Positions 48,114 through 59,400 of a DNA stretch of 64,000 bases are shown one piece after another. Position numbers and translations under genes: made by a program. This DNA is from Neonectria sp. B-13. Taxonomy: Eukaryota; Ascomycota; Sordariomycetes; Hypocreales; Nectriaceae. The stretch spans positions 2,852,001 to 2,916,000 of the forward strand of contig NOKP01000003.1 in NCBI GenBank assembly GCA_002682825.1, written 5' to 3'. The notes beneath the pieces were generated by a model that had not been told where the DNA came from, did no database searches, and saw only the letters and a list, made by a program, of their open reading frames with translations. Positions within the stretch are counted from its first letter, which is position 1. Every line of letters starts with the position of its first letter.

Positions 48114-50898
48114 ACACTTCAAGTGGGGTTTGTTCCTGGGCTTGCGTGCTTGGCCTACGTAACCAACCAACACGAGGAGGCTCACGCGGTTGAAAGCGAT
48201 ACAACCCTACATGTCTTGGACGAAGACGGGTCACAAGCGAGAAGTGATGAGATATGGCGGAAGCTTTCCTGAGATAGTCCTCGGCTATTCGTATGCACCT
48301 CATCACCCAGAGCGACCGCAAGCAAGACTGCGGAAATACCCGTCAGCACTTGAAATATCAGACTCGCAGCTCGGAGGCGGGATGGGGCCATTGGAACGTG
48401 GAAGCATTACAAAGCGAGCCGGCTCTGTCTCACCTTTGTCACAACTCTCCTCCAACCGAAGACCCACGGGGTGTGGACTAGCTCCCGGTCATGTGACGGC
48501 GGCGGATGGTACCTACACGTCGAGGAGGCTTTCCCGGGAAAGGACCTGTTTGCGAGATCCGGGAAGGGTTGTGCCCTCCGTGTCTAAGATGCCGGGGGGT
48601 TGCTGTTTTGCTCTGTTGTCTTAGACGGAGGCGTTAACAACACTTTTCAAAGCGTGGTTGCGGTGGAGAAGGCTCTCCGCTCCGGCCCGAACAGGCAATT
48701 CCCTTTGCGCCTAGGAATCTGAGACAACGGGCCTCAGAAGCGCCCCATTCCTTTGGAATCTCGATGATTACCTCCACGCAATCCAACGTGAGACTGATGA
48801 CGAGCGTGAATGGCATTGAAACCCTTGAAATGATCCGGCCATCAGCCGCGCACAGACGGGAACCGCGTGGCTCGCGCCGCGCAGGGGAGGGTCCGTTCCG
48901 GCCCGCCACGTCCCCCAATCCGGGACGCCCCACCGCCGATCCTTCGGGCCCAGACCGGCCTTCTCCATAACTGCCCTCCGCGGATTCTGTTCAAGGCCGA
49001 CCCTTCAGTTTCACGCAAGGGTTTTTCGTGTTCAGAACAAAAGGCAGGGGGTTAAGCCGTACGGCACACGGCAAACCACACTTTCGTGCCTTTGCTGGGT
49101 GAGCTGAAACGGGGCGTTCCGGCCTGGGCGCACTTCCCGGGCGTCTCCCGGCTTTTTGCAATTTCCGTCTTGGGTTGGTTCGCCGGCGTTGTGGTTGAAG
49201 GGTTTCGGGGATTTGGACCACAGCAGACTACTGGGCCGAGCATCGGTGTCTTGAATCTTGGAGGCAGCTCAATCCCCGTCTGCGGAATGGTGCCGCCCGT
49301 GAGATCGGAGACTTTAGGTTTCCGAGGCGTGATGGTTTTACCTTGCTTGATTGTTTCACTGTTGTTCTCGGTGAGCAGAAGTGTTGATGGCTAAGCGGGA
49401 AGCCGAGAACTTTCCAGAGGTATCCACCACGAGCCCAGTCGCTCGTCGTATGAAGCCTTAGTTCACCAAGTTGACTTCCATCTCTTTGGACCCTTTGTAA
49501 ACTACGAGTGGATAACTCCGCCAAGGCTCAACGCAAGGGACAGCAGCACGCAGCAACGGCCGCCGGCCGTCAAAAGGCCCATCCCTGCCTCCTACCACGA
49601 GGCGGGCTGTCACATCACATTCCTAAAACGCGCCCCGCCATTTGCTTTTGCTTTGCGGCGACGCTATCTCGCCCCCTACATATTGTCTACGCCCAGCTCT
49701 TTTACCCCTCACACATGGGATGTACCGTGTATGTACGCACCCAGACGCCCGAGGCGCCAGCATGGCGTTGTGAGGAACCGACAGGCGACCCTCGAGCTCA
49801 AGGGAGACTGGGAGGGCAGGGTCACAGTCCTCTCATCCTCGAATGGCCTCCCCACCCACGTGGCCGGCACGGCATGGGATGTGGGCTGCGGTGGGTTCGT
49901 CGTATCCAGGAATGAGGGCAGCGAGCTGGTGGCTGAGACAGCGTCCTTTTGCCCACAATGAGCACGAGGGCCCCGATGCATCCTGTGAGGAGTTCCGAGT
50001 TTGTTTTGTGTGTTTGCGGGCAGCAGGCAATGAAGGGGTTCCTGAGGATAGAACGATGCTGAAGGATAGGGGGGTTTCTAGTCTGCGAGATGACGTCTAT
50101 GATAGAGACGGGCCCACAGAGAGCAACGTGTAGGTAGCGAGGAACGTGGGAATGCGGACAGGAAGCGAGATATGACGAGAAAGATCCTTAGCTCAAACAC
50201 AGAAGGGTCCATTGGCCGTAGACGTGCCGGTTCATCTGGACCCTTTTAGGCTGTTTGGTTTGCGTCATCTTGACAGCCTCTTGGGCCAAAGACTCAAGGT
50301 GTTGACGCCGACATGTTGCTGGCTCATCTAGTGACATTAGCAACAAAGGTCTCGAAACGAAACGAGCAACACCAACTTTCATCTTGCGTACTAGATGGCA
50401 TCCCTCCCATTGGCGAGTCAAAGGCGAGCGAACTAGCGATTCGACACCAACGCACAAAAAGATGACTGGGCGCAACGAATACATGGCATGCATGCAACGC
50501 AACGCAGCGCAACGCATGGGTAGGACTAGATGAGCCAAGCACTCGCAGACACGCGGCACCAAGCAGCCACGGCAGGCGCCTTTCCTTGTGGCACCGTGAC
50601 ACGAACTCACCCCCCTTCTCTGTCCCGGCGTAGGGAAAGGAAGATCTCGAAAGGGGCGGCAGATTCGCGTGCTTGCTGTGCCGGTCTCTGATGGCGTGGC
50701 ACACCCTCGGTACATGGCGCACGGCGCATACGAGGTGTGTGAAGTGTCGTGCCTCCGCCAGGTAGTAGGCGGCCTAGTGTCGTGCTAGCTTGGATGTTAA
50801 TCCCAGGTGTGCTTCCGTCAAACGTGGGGTGGATGAAGATGGGAGGAAGAGGAACTTGACCAAGAGAATGGACACCAGCAGTCCTACTGTGTATTCGT

Positions 50899-50949
50899 AC
50901 AGTGCAGTGTGTTCGTGGCTAGGTAAGTAGGTGGGCTACACTGCACTGT
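50899..50949. repeat. 12-bp perfect inverted repeat (hairpin)
   Basis: ACAGTGCAGTGT at 50899-50910 is the exact reverse complement of ACACTGCACTGT at 50938-50949, with a 27-base loop. No coding sequence surrounds it. It could be a transcription terminator-like or extruding structure, a pair of binding sites, or a relic of a mobile element; the sequence alone does not decide. Confidence 0.8.
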
Positions 50950-51085
50950 GCACGGCAGACGTACGTACGAGACGAGACGCCAGGGATCACTCTGCACAGT
51001 GGGTAGCTCAGGCATCAAGACAGCCGGACAGCTTCACTGCCCATCTGTCGTGCTCACTCACCCCCGATAGACCAACAATGACTTA

Positions 51086-51730
51086 CTAATTACAACCAAT
51101 ATCATATTCCCCTTCGTCTTCCTCCTGTTCCTCTTCCGCATTCTCCTCCACCCCAGCATTCTCCAAAACCCTCTCCCAAACACTAACACACGCACCCCCG
51201 TCGTACAGAGTCGATGTATAAGAATCCAAGCCAAAAGAAACCCGAAACCGAACCCAGCAACATGCCAGCCCCGTAGTCTATGCAAATTCGTAGTTGTATT
51301 CGTACGCCCGTCCCCAAAGCTTGTCCCACCCAACGTCCGCCTCTCAGTCTCGCCCTTTCTCGCCCCAGCCCAGACACGGCACAACAGGCCAGGAGAAGGA
51401 GAACGAACACAGTGGGAGTACCGCAGCACCGCGAGGCAACCACGCCCACCTGCGCAACGCACGTTCCCGTGTCCGATGAGCTGAAGCATGCTACCCGTTC
51501 GTCAGATCTCCCCCAGCTCCTGGCTCGTGCTTCTAAGGCACTCAAGGAAATGCTTTTTGCTGGCTCTGATCCCCTCGTTCCTCGTCCCGCTCCGGCGTGT
51601 CACCCCGTCCGTGTAACTGGAGAACTGGGTCGGCTCACGCTTCACGCTCCCTGACAACCGATCTCCCGGCAAATAGTCTCCGCTCATGTCTTCCGGGTCC
51701 ACGAGGGCGTGTTTGCATTCTGTGGAGTTT
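51086..51730 (-). other. possible minus-strand exons beside the gap
   Basis: Two exon-like pieces on the minus strand. One (51502-51730) follows a CCACAG acceptor-like site and reads CKHALVDPEDMSGDYLPGD, continuing for about 70 residues to a TGA. The other (51086-51277) follows a GCATAG acceptor-like site and ends in an acidic tail, VLENAGVEENAEEEQEEDE and a few more residues. Upstream parts would lie in or beyond the gap. Against a gene: other frames are also open here, codon use is not C-biased like the proven genes, the two pieces do not join in an obvious way, and no family is recognised. Offered only as a lead. Confidence 0.15.
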
Positions 51731-51887
51731 CTTTTCTCTCTTCCTATTCGTATGTTTTTGCTTTTTCTGTTTTGCCTTGCTTGGCTGCTCCTTCGTTAGT
51801 CTCCCTCTTCCCGCCACTGGCTTCAACGGTAAATATCGACAAGTCGTTTCTCACTCCTCCATTGCGGGGCCGGTGAAGACTATTCGG

Positions 51888-51987
51888 NNNNNNNNNNNNN
51901 NNNNNNNNNNNNNNNNNNNNNNNNNNNNNNNNNNNNNNNNNNNNNNNNNNNNNNNNNNNNNNNNNNNNNNNNNNNNNNNNNNNNNNN
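51888..51987. other. assembly gap (100 N)
   Basis: Exactly 100 N, a placeholder for a gap of unknown size. Any gene crossing this point cannot be reconstructed. Confidence 0.95.
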
Positions 51988-53267
51988 ATGGCGTCGATTG
52001 TTCTACCAACCCGCCCTCGCCAGCCCGTTCGATCTGTAGATTTGCTCCATGGAGAGGCTGGTGGTCTATGCCCCCAACTCAATCAGAAGGACTCAAGTCG
52101 GGCGCCTTGGAGTGTAACTCTCGAGTTCAAACTTAGATACGGTTGACTACCTGCGTATTAGCTCCCTCGCACAACTAGTTTGTTTACCTGGATACCAACA
52201 TACCTGTGTATACGAATACAACACACGCCACAACACGTAGCACAGAGCCCATACTCTACATCACACCACACCGCACTGCATCGATGGGATAGTCCCATGT
52301 TGCTTCAATTCCATCTTGGATTGCTGAACCTAGACTTCGCTTTCTAGCTCAAACACTTAGCCCCGTACCGTACCAAGTACCTCAGCATGCCTTGCCGAGT
52401 CGCCACCCTGTTCACGCCTTCGAAACATGAAAATAAACCACACTTGGTCCCCGCGTACGACACTCCTCCTTTCCTTCTGATGCCCGCTGCACAATCCTGT
52501 CTGCCTCAGGTAGCCAGGCGTCTGTCACAGCCGTGTATGATCACTCGCGCTCCCAGTCGTCCTCCCTCAACCACGCACTCAATCTGCCCCTTGTCGTGAG
52601 AGCCCTGAACCGCCCTGGCAGATATCATCAGCAATCCTGCCTCAACCCATGTCCTAGGGAGCCATTGAAACATTCCCGCATCAGCTTCCAATCCCCGTTG
52701 CGTCTCCACATCCACATCTCACTCAACGTGGTCCAATTTTCCTGTCGCCCCACAACACCACATGTGAACGAGCGCTCCAAAACGAACCCAGGTCAAAACC
52801 TCGTTGGTCATTTGCCGTAATTGCTTTCCATTGTTCCATCGTCCCTGGTGCCTCTCCACTGTTGTGTGATCCAGGGATCTCTTTTGTCTAGGAATCCAAA
52901 CATCCTACTGTCCGCGCCCCAACTCAGAAAACTATAGACCCAAACCAACAAACCCCTTGAAAAATAAACGCCTGCAATGCTGTGGACCCATCCACCTGAA
53001 CCGAGGTATCCTTGGTGTAAAAACATATATACAAAAAAAAAAAAAAAAAAAAGACCCGGTGCGTCGTTTATGAAATCGAGAAATATTAGACGTTGAAGGT
53101 TGTGTTGCCTTCAGCGTGCGTCATCTGAGAGATTGTTTCGTCGCTCGGGTATCGTGCGGGTCTCCGTGTGAAGCTTGGTTCATCGGGAACTCGAACCCGG
53201 CCGTGTCGAAAGACGACTCATCCAGAGGTCGCAAGTCGTGTCCAATAATAGCGGAGGGTAGTGAGCC
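51988..53267. other. intergenic, 3' region of GATA gene
   Basis: No supported gene. Rich in CA and CCA steps on the + strand. A run of 20 A at 53033-53052 lies about 220 bases beyond the GATA gene stop codon and reads as T20 on that gene's strand. Confidence 0.5.
53033..53052. repeat. A20 homopolymer
   Basis: Twenty consecutive A on the + strand. It could be a slippage-prone run or the trace of an old retroposed poly(A) tail. No element body is visible next to it. Confidence 0.85.
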
Positions 53268-54651
53268 TCATGGTCGGAGTCCTTCTTCGGGTTTCGGACG
53301 AATCGATCTGGCTTCCAACTGTCGTTTTCTCTCCAATTTGGCGTAATGAAGCCCACAGGCATTGCATAGTGTTCGGGCACCGTCCGGTCCGCGTCTCCAC
53401 TCGGGGGTATCAATCCTGTTGCAGCTGTGACATCTGCCGGGTGGTGCCGCGCGCTGGATACAATGTGAGCTTTGCGTTCCGTCCCATCTTGGGCGCAAAC
53501 TTACACCTCGTCGTTTCTTGACCTCCGTGATTCCGTATTGGGGCTTCATTCCATCTCCGTACATCGTCACGTCGTGCTCATCTTCGTATGGGCCCTTCAT
53601 CTTGGCTCCCTCGCGAGCTCGTTCGTTTTGAATCGATGTCTGAACAATGTCTCGGACTTGCTCCAGCGAGCGCTTAATGAGCTCCATGTTCGCGAGCATG
53701 TCGCTGACCTCGCGTTCGGTCGGTAGTCTCTCGGGGATGGGGTGAGCTCCATGCTGCTCTTGGGCAATTCGGCTGTAGGCTTCCGCGAAATTGAAAATTG
53801 TTCGGGAGGAGGATCCGATCTAGTGACAGTCAGAAAACACGTCTATGCTTCAAATAGGTAGTTTTTTTACTCACTCGGCTTAATGAATCCTGGTAACTCC
53901 AGCTCTCAAAGTGCCTGTTCACCGTAGCATCGTACCTAGTCCGGGAAGAGTATTCGGCCTCGTCCGAGTGCTGGGGGGCCCTGGGATCATACGGCCCTGG
54001 AATATGAGGCGGAACAGCATGCCTTGGGGAGATAGGATATGCCGGCAATGGCATTTGGCCGGGGGGCAGTTGGCCAGGCTGGTAAGAGACCGCAACAGGT
54101 GGTGGTGGCGGCGGGTGCACATAAATTCCGTTGAGTGGGTGGTGAGGCTCGGGGCCCTTTAGTTGCTCAGGGTGATGATGTTGAGGGGGAATGTCAGGCT
54201 TCGATATCGGGCTCGGGCGACGATCATTGACTGAGGGGAGTGATGGTCTACTACTGAAAGGGGGTCGTGGGGAGTCGGAGAAGGCGGGCAATGTATCCTG
54301 TCGTGGAGGGAATGACGTGGGATGCATAGGCTGTGGAGGTGAGTGCTTTTCAGCCTCAGAAAAGGATCGAGGACCCGATGAGAAAGGCGAGGGCAGACTG
54401 GAGCCAGGCTGCATGCTTGAAGGTGGGGGATATGGACCCGGCTTCGCTCCTTGGATGACCTCAGAGAGGGAAGGCAGTGACTGGCGGTTGGAGGGCTCGT
54501 TGTCGTCGAGCGACTTTCGGGGCTCCACGGAAGAGATCATATTGGAGATGCTGGCCACCGTCGAATGCGAATGCGAATGGGGATAGGGCGAGAAGGAGGA
54601 CGGTTGAGGTTGATAGTGGGAGGTCGGTGTGATGAGAGTTGCCGTAGCCAT
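53268..54651 (-). CDS. nsdD: GATA zinc-finger regulator, NsdD/SUB-1/LTF1 type
   Basis: Three exons on the minus strand: 53875-54651, 53505-53819 and 53268-53453, all phase 0, encoding 425 residues. Introns are 55 and 51 bases with GTGAGT and GTAAGT donors. One C-terminal GATA finger, C-x2-C-x18-C-x2-[19 protein letters not shown] leads into [18 protein letters not shown], at about residues 372-405. The first two thirds are Pro/Ser/His-rich and disordered. A helical segment lies around [20 protein letters not shown]. The single finger at the end, the RCHSCNR...CGLHYAKL wording and the KKRRG lead-in are those of NsdD of Aspergillus, SUB-1 of Neurospora and LTF1 of Botrytis. These control sexual development, asexual spore formation and light responses. 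It should bind HGATAR sites in the nucleus. Confidence 0.92.
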
Positions 54652-56008
54652 GACGGGTGGTTCCCGATACGACCTGTCGAGAGGATCCCGTGAGAAGGAA
54701 GATTGTTGACGGTGATGTTGGTAGAGGTGTTGTGGTTGGTGGAGATGTTGGTTGTGAAGATGATCAGCGTTGGGAGCAGAATGACGGCTGTAAGAGCGAG
54801 GAGAGATGTTAATATGCGAGGGGCAGGCGGGAGGAAATGTGAGGACGCTGGGTCTCGTTAAGGAATTCAGACAGACCTTTGCCTGGTTCCAGGGTCAGCC
54901 GCTTCCATAGCGGGTCTGGCAATTACCAATGATGATTTGGCGCAATTTAAGGCCGTAGATACATCTGGCCTGACTAGATCCGGCTGGGGGGGGGTCTGGT
55001 GGCAGAGACGATGGGAAGGGGTGTGTGAGAGATGCAGGAGGAGTTTCCGTGGTGGAGGAGCCAGGAATGGGGTCGAGACACGGGACCAGGACTAGACGTG
55101 ACGGCGGACTCTCAGGTGAGGATCGGGGGGTAGGGAGGGGCCGAGGAGCGAAATAAGATGCGCAGAAGCAGAGAAACAAAATAATACCGGGCAAGCCACG
55201 AGGAGTGGGTAGATCTGACGCGCGATGGCGAAGGGGCCCTCGTGGTGGCGCTGGGGCGGGACGATGGCAAGGGACGCCTGGGTCTTGCTTGGGACGTGGG
55301 ACTTGGGATTTTGGGGTCTCGGTCGAAGACTGAACTGGGGAGAAGAGTGTGCACTGGTCCACTGGAGTGCCCTGGGACTAGAAAGGGTGAGAGCGTAGCG
55401 CAAACTCAACCCAGCGGCCGCCTGTCGCGGAGCTGGCCCAATGGCCGGGGTCTGGGGACGTAGCTTTCAGGTCTTGTCCAAGACAGCGAGATGGGCGGGT
55501 GGAGCCAAACCACGGCACTGGATTGCACTTGTCTCTGACTCTCTCTGACTTCTCTGGCTGCGAGTGGGAGTGGGAGCTGACGAGACGGGTCGGGACTAGC
55601 GAACGCCTTTCGGCTTTTGGCACCTGGCGACGACGGGCGGATATCCCACAACGTGGGCAACGGCGTTCGGGCAGCGTGGGCCGGAGGGAAAGCCTCGTGT
55701 TGGAATGCAAGTTGATGGCACTGAACCTTGCCTTGGCGTTGTGGTTGTGTTTCTTGGATTGTTGTAGTCTGCCTTTGGTCGCGGCCGGGTGTTTGAGCAA
55801 CGAACTGGCTGACACTGGAGCCGGGGCACCACAGCGCTACTAAAATGGCGGGCAAGAAAGGTAATTCCTTGCTGCTGCGAATGCGGCGGCGTCTGGTAGT
55901 GTCTTATTGGAGTATGATTGACTCGGTGCGATAACCAGGTACCGAGGGTGAGAGACCGGCGGTGAGAGGGAGCAGGAAGGGGTGGAGGGGTGATGAGTGG
56001 AGAGGGAC

Positions 56009-56029
56009 GTTGTTGTTGTTGTTGTTGTG
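56009..56029. repeat. (GTT)n trinucleotide repeat
   Basis: Six to seven GTT units in a row, with CAA on the GATA gene's strand. Confidence 0.8.
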
Positions 56030-56334
56030 GAGTTGACGTTGGTGAGGTTGGTGATGTTGGTTCACACCGTACAGGGCGGCAAATGGCAGGTAAGGTAACG
56101 GAATGGAGGTCGTAGGAAGGCGGAGGGAAGTAGAGGGGAAAGAAGGAAGAAGGCGGAAGGCGGAAGGCGGAGGAGGAAAGCGGAGGAGGAAAGAGCAGGC
56201 AGGAGAGGAAAGAGCAGAAGGAAGATCGGAAGAAGGAGAAGGGAAGCGGAAGAAAAGTCAGTAAAAAATGTGGTGCAGCGCGGTACGAGACCAAATATGA
56301 GATCAGCAGTCATCCATCCATCCATTCATACCTA

Positions 56335-56363
56335 GGATGGGGATGGGATGGGGATGGGGATGG
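56335..56363. repeat. GGATGG/GGGATG minisatellite
   Basis: Five consecutive GGATG(G)n units of 5-6 bases. Preceded by CATCCATCCATCCATTC, so the block is also a near inverted repeat. Confidence 0.8.
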
Positions 56364-56470
56364 ACAGCAGTTACGAAAACTACCTGAGCCTACGAGGAAC
56401 CAGCAAGCCAGCCCTGGGAATCTGGGACCTGGGAGAGGCACTCACAACGGACAATCAGACTCGCATCCAT

Positions 56471-56498
56471 GCCTTGAGCCTTGAGCCTTGAGCCTTGA
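56471..56498. repeat. (GCCTTGA)4 tandem repeat
   Basis: Four exact copies of a 7-base unit. Confidence 0.9.
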
Positions 56499-59400
56499 CT
56501 ATTGAGCCGACAGCACAGCACCTCTGCAACCCAGGCTAGCCCCCAGTCAGCCCTGGTCGGGGTCTACGATTCGACTTCTAGTCAGTCCAGTTTGGAGGAC
56601 TTGAAGCACGGATCTAAGTATGGGTACGTACTGGTACTCCAACGCTCTCCGGGGTGGAGGCCGCAGATGTGATAGAAGGGGTGGGAAACGGGATATGCAC
56701 ACGCTTTGGTGGGCTTCGTGCACCTGGCCCGTCGTGCAAGGCGCTGAGGGAGGGCGTGTTGCAGCGACAGAGACCAACGCCGTGCTGCGCTGTGCTTGTT
56801 TCTACGGGTGGGTGGTTCAATGGAGGCTGCGGCTGGCAGTACTCCGTACCCTACCAGGGGACGGGGGGCGTGAAGTTCGCTTCCAGAGGAATCTGGTAGA
56901 GATGCCGGGGCGCAGGGCAGAGACGGTTACAATACGGTAACGGCGGAGGGAAGAGGGGGAGAAGGCACGATGAATGGAGTCGGGGAGCCAGGGAACAGAT
57001 CAAGGATGAGGGGGCCAGGGGGAGACAGTCGATGGTGCTCGATTCTGAGCCATGGAAGGTCGTGAAGAAATATCCATCTTGCAAAACACGGCCTTTCCCT
57101 TTGCACCGTCTCGCACTGATCTAGGGCGGTGTCATCTCTCAGTCTCGGTTTACTCTCGCCAATCTCTCCTCTCACATCTCTCATCCACCCAGCCAAAGAC
57201 ATTGTGGAAAAGGGGGCTGAAGTCGGCCGCTCAGCAGGCGCCTACGAAAGGGAAAGCGAGACATTCGGCGGACTCTTCGATATTATCATTCACAGCCGTG
57301 ACAGTTCTGCACCGACAGACAGGGCCGTGACGATAGCTTCGTGCAGTAGCGCCTGGGCTTGGAGATCTCCAATCTCGAGCACCGGAAAATGGTACGACTC
57401 TACAGGGGGGCTTACTTCTAGGAGGGGGCGGCGGTCTGGCTAGGCGGCCCACAGCGAACCACCAGCATCCCCCGGACCACCCCCAATGCCACTCAACTGG
57501 GAACCGGCAGCGTGTTGATTTTCTTCTTTGGCCAGGGTGGCATGGGCTTTAGAGGCTTCTTGGGGCTGGTGGCTTCGTTTAGGAGAGTGAGGCTTGGAGA
57601 TTGTCGGCTCGGACGAGGTCCAAGGTAGTCATAGATGGGGATTAGAGATGGGAAGGGACGGGGTGGGATGGACAGGAGAGCCATCAAATCGACAGGCGAC
57701 GGTTGCGGCGCTTGGCCAACCGCATGCACAGTTGTTGCTTTTTGGCGCTGCGGCTTGGCCTCTCTGATGGCTCGCCAAGGCACCATTCCGCCGGCAGTCT
57801 GTCGCGGGGGTTGGGTCGGTTGGCCCCCAAGCCTCCTGTCGACACATCACACCTCGATCCAGCACGACGGAGGTGCTCACACCCTCCCCTACCGCCGCCC
57901 TCCAGTTTACCCAGTTGCCAGGTTGCCAGGCCACCCGTCAGCCAAGGCCTAAGAGCTAGACCCAAGACCCGAGGGTGTGGCATTGAGGGGGAAGGGACAT
58001 CAAGGGGCATTGTTCATGGCATGGGGATGCAAGATATGGATAGGCAGCAACAATATGGCCCTAGGAAGTGAATCATGGCCCGTCGCTGCATCGGACATGG
58101 AACATGGGACAGTGAGAAGTGGACAGTGGGCACTGGGAAGTGGACAGACAGTTGGGAGGCCAAGCGGAGGGCGACGGGCAGGGGACCAGGGAGCTTGACG
58201 GGGAACCAGCTCACCAGCCACGGGCAGCTCAGCGCTGGGCGTCGACATAGCAGAACGATGGGCGATGAGCGATGAGCGAGATGGGCGCTAGATTTGGGGG
58301 GGCACCCAAGCGGGTGGGCGATACCGCCGCCAGGTACGTCAGCGAGCTAGGATCGTCCCCCGAGGACAGGTCGCGGCATGTCGGCAGGTACCCAGAGACA
58401 TCCAAGGGCATGCAAAGAACATCCAGTCGGCCTGGGGAGGTTCCAGGTCTCGAGGGGACATCCTGGCGTTCCCATGGTGTCGTTCCCACACACCACGCCC
58501 CGGAGAGGCAGGGATCGCAGGCGGCCCATCCGCCACCACGCGAAGTTGTCGACGGCGCCGGGCTGGCGGGTGCCCTCTGCCCAGATGGCCCGTCGACCTA
58601 ATCTCGCCCAGATCAGACACTCCCTCGATTAGTGCGTCGCCCGTGCCCCTTCCATCGGGCATGGAGACGACGGGCCTGATCCGGCCCCATATGAGGAGCA
58701 AATTCTCCCTCGTGGCGCGGTGCTTTGCGCACTTGGCGGAATAATCCGCCAGCGATTTACTACCTACTATGTATGTACCGGGTGTTCGTGCTGAGTGCAG
58801 GCGGCTTTGTGCGTGTCATTACTGGCTGGCCTGTGGACAACCAGCCCGAGGTGCTCATCACCAACCATCATCCTCACCATTCGCCGCCTCCGCCGCCTCC
58901 TTCCATTGCCTTCGATCGTAGATGGGCTTCCAAGATGAGATGCAATGCACACATTTGCCACAGGCTGACCGTCTCACACCTCTCAAACCCTGTTGCCAGT
59001 GGCGGACAATGGTCGGTAGCGAGCTAGGTCGGGGTTGAACTCGTGGTAGTGCACGATCATCTGGTGATGGCTTCCATCGACCTTCCCCTCTGGACAGACA
59101 ACATCCCGACAAGCACCTGATGCCCATGCGCGCATCCCACATCCCACCCTCCCCCCAAACTTCCTCGAGGCCGGGCATCAAACCTTGTCAGCCCGTTGCC
59201 CGTCTTCTGTCAATCCTGCACTCATGTGCCCATCCAACGGCGAAAAGGGTCTGCTCCACTCCCGCATTTTCTTCGCGAAGCAACCAGTACTCCGTCCGTA
59301 CGAAATGCCCTGGTGAAATAGGAGGCAGAAACAGTAAACTGCAGCCTCAGCCCAGGGGGGCCGGCACGAGAAAAGTGAGCCATCACATCGCCGTTCTCGA

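Larger units (their letters stand above)
46359..51056. other. long intergenic region, no gene seen
   Basis: 4.7 kb downstream of the glutamate-cysteine ligase gene. Two TACGAAGTA motifs lie at 46415 and 46756. A degenerate GAGATGC repeat (47752-47787) and a GA-rich microsatellite (48081-48113) are present. Around 50489-50519 the unit ACGCA is repeated, and 50899-50949 is a 12-bp hairpin. No conserved protein recognised on either strand. Confidence 0.5.

Noticed and set aside
53165..53265. T-arm-like GGGTTCGAGTTCCC on the minus strand beyond the GATA gene
   Set aside because: The loop is one base too long, and no A box or pairing acceptor strand is present.
55843..56038. Possible plus-strand mini-gene starting MAGKK with a GTAATT donor and CCAG acceptor
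   Set aside because: The spliced frame ends after about 37 residues in a run of leucines coded by a GTT-type repeat; no homologue known and it lies in the probable leader region of the GATA gene.
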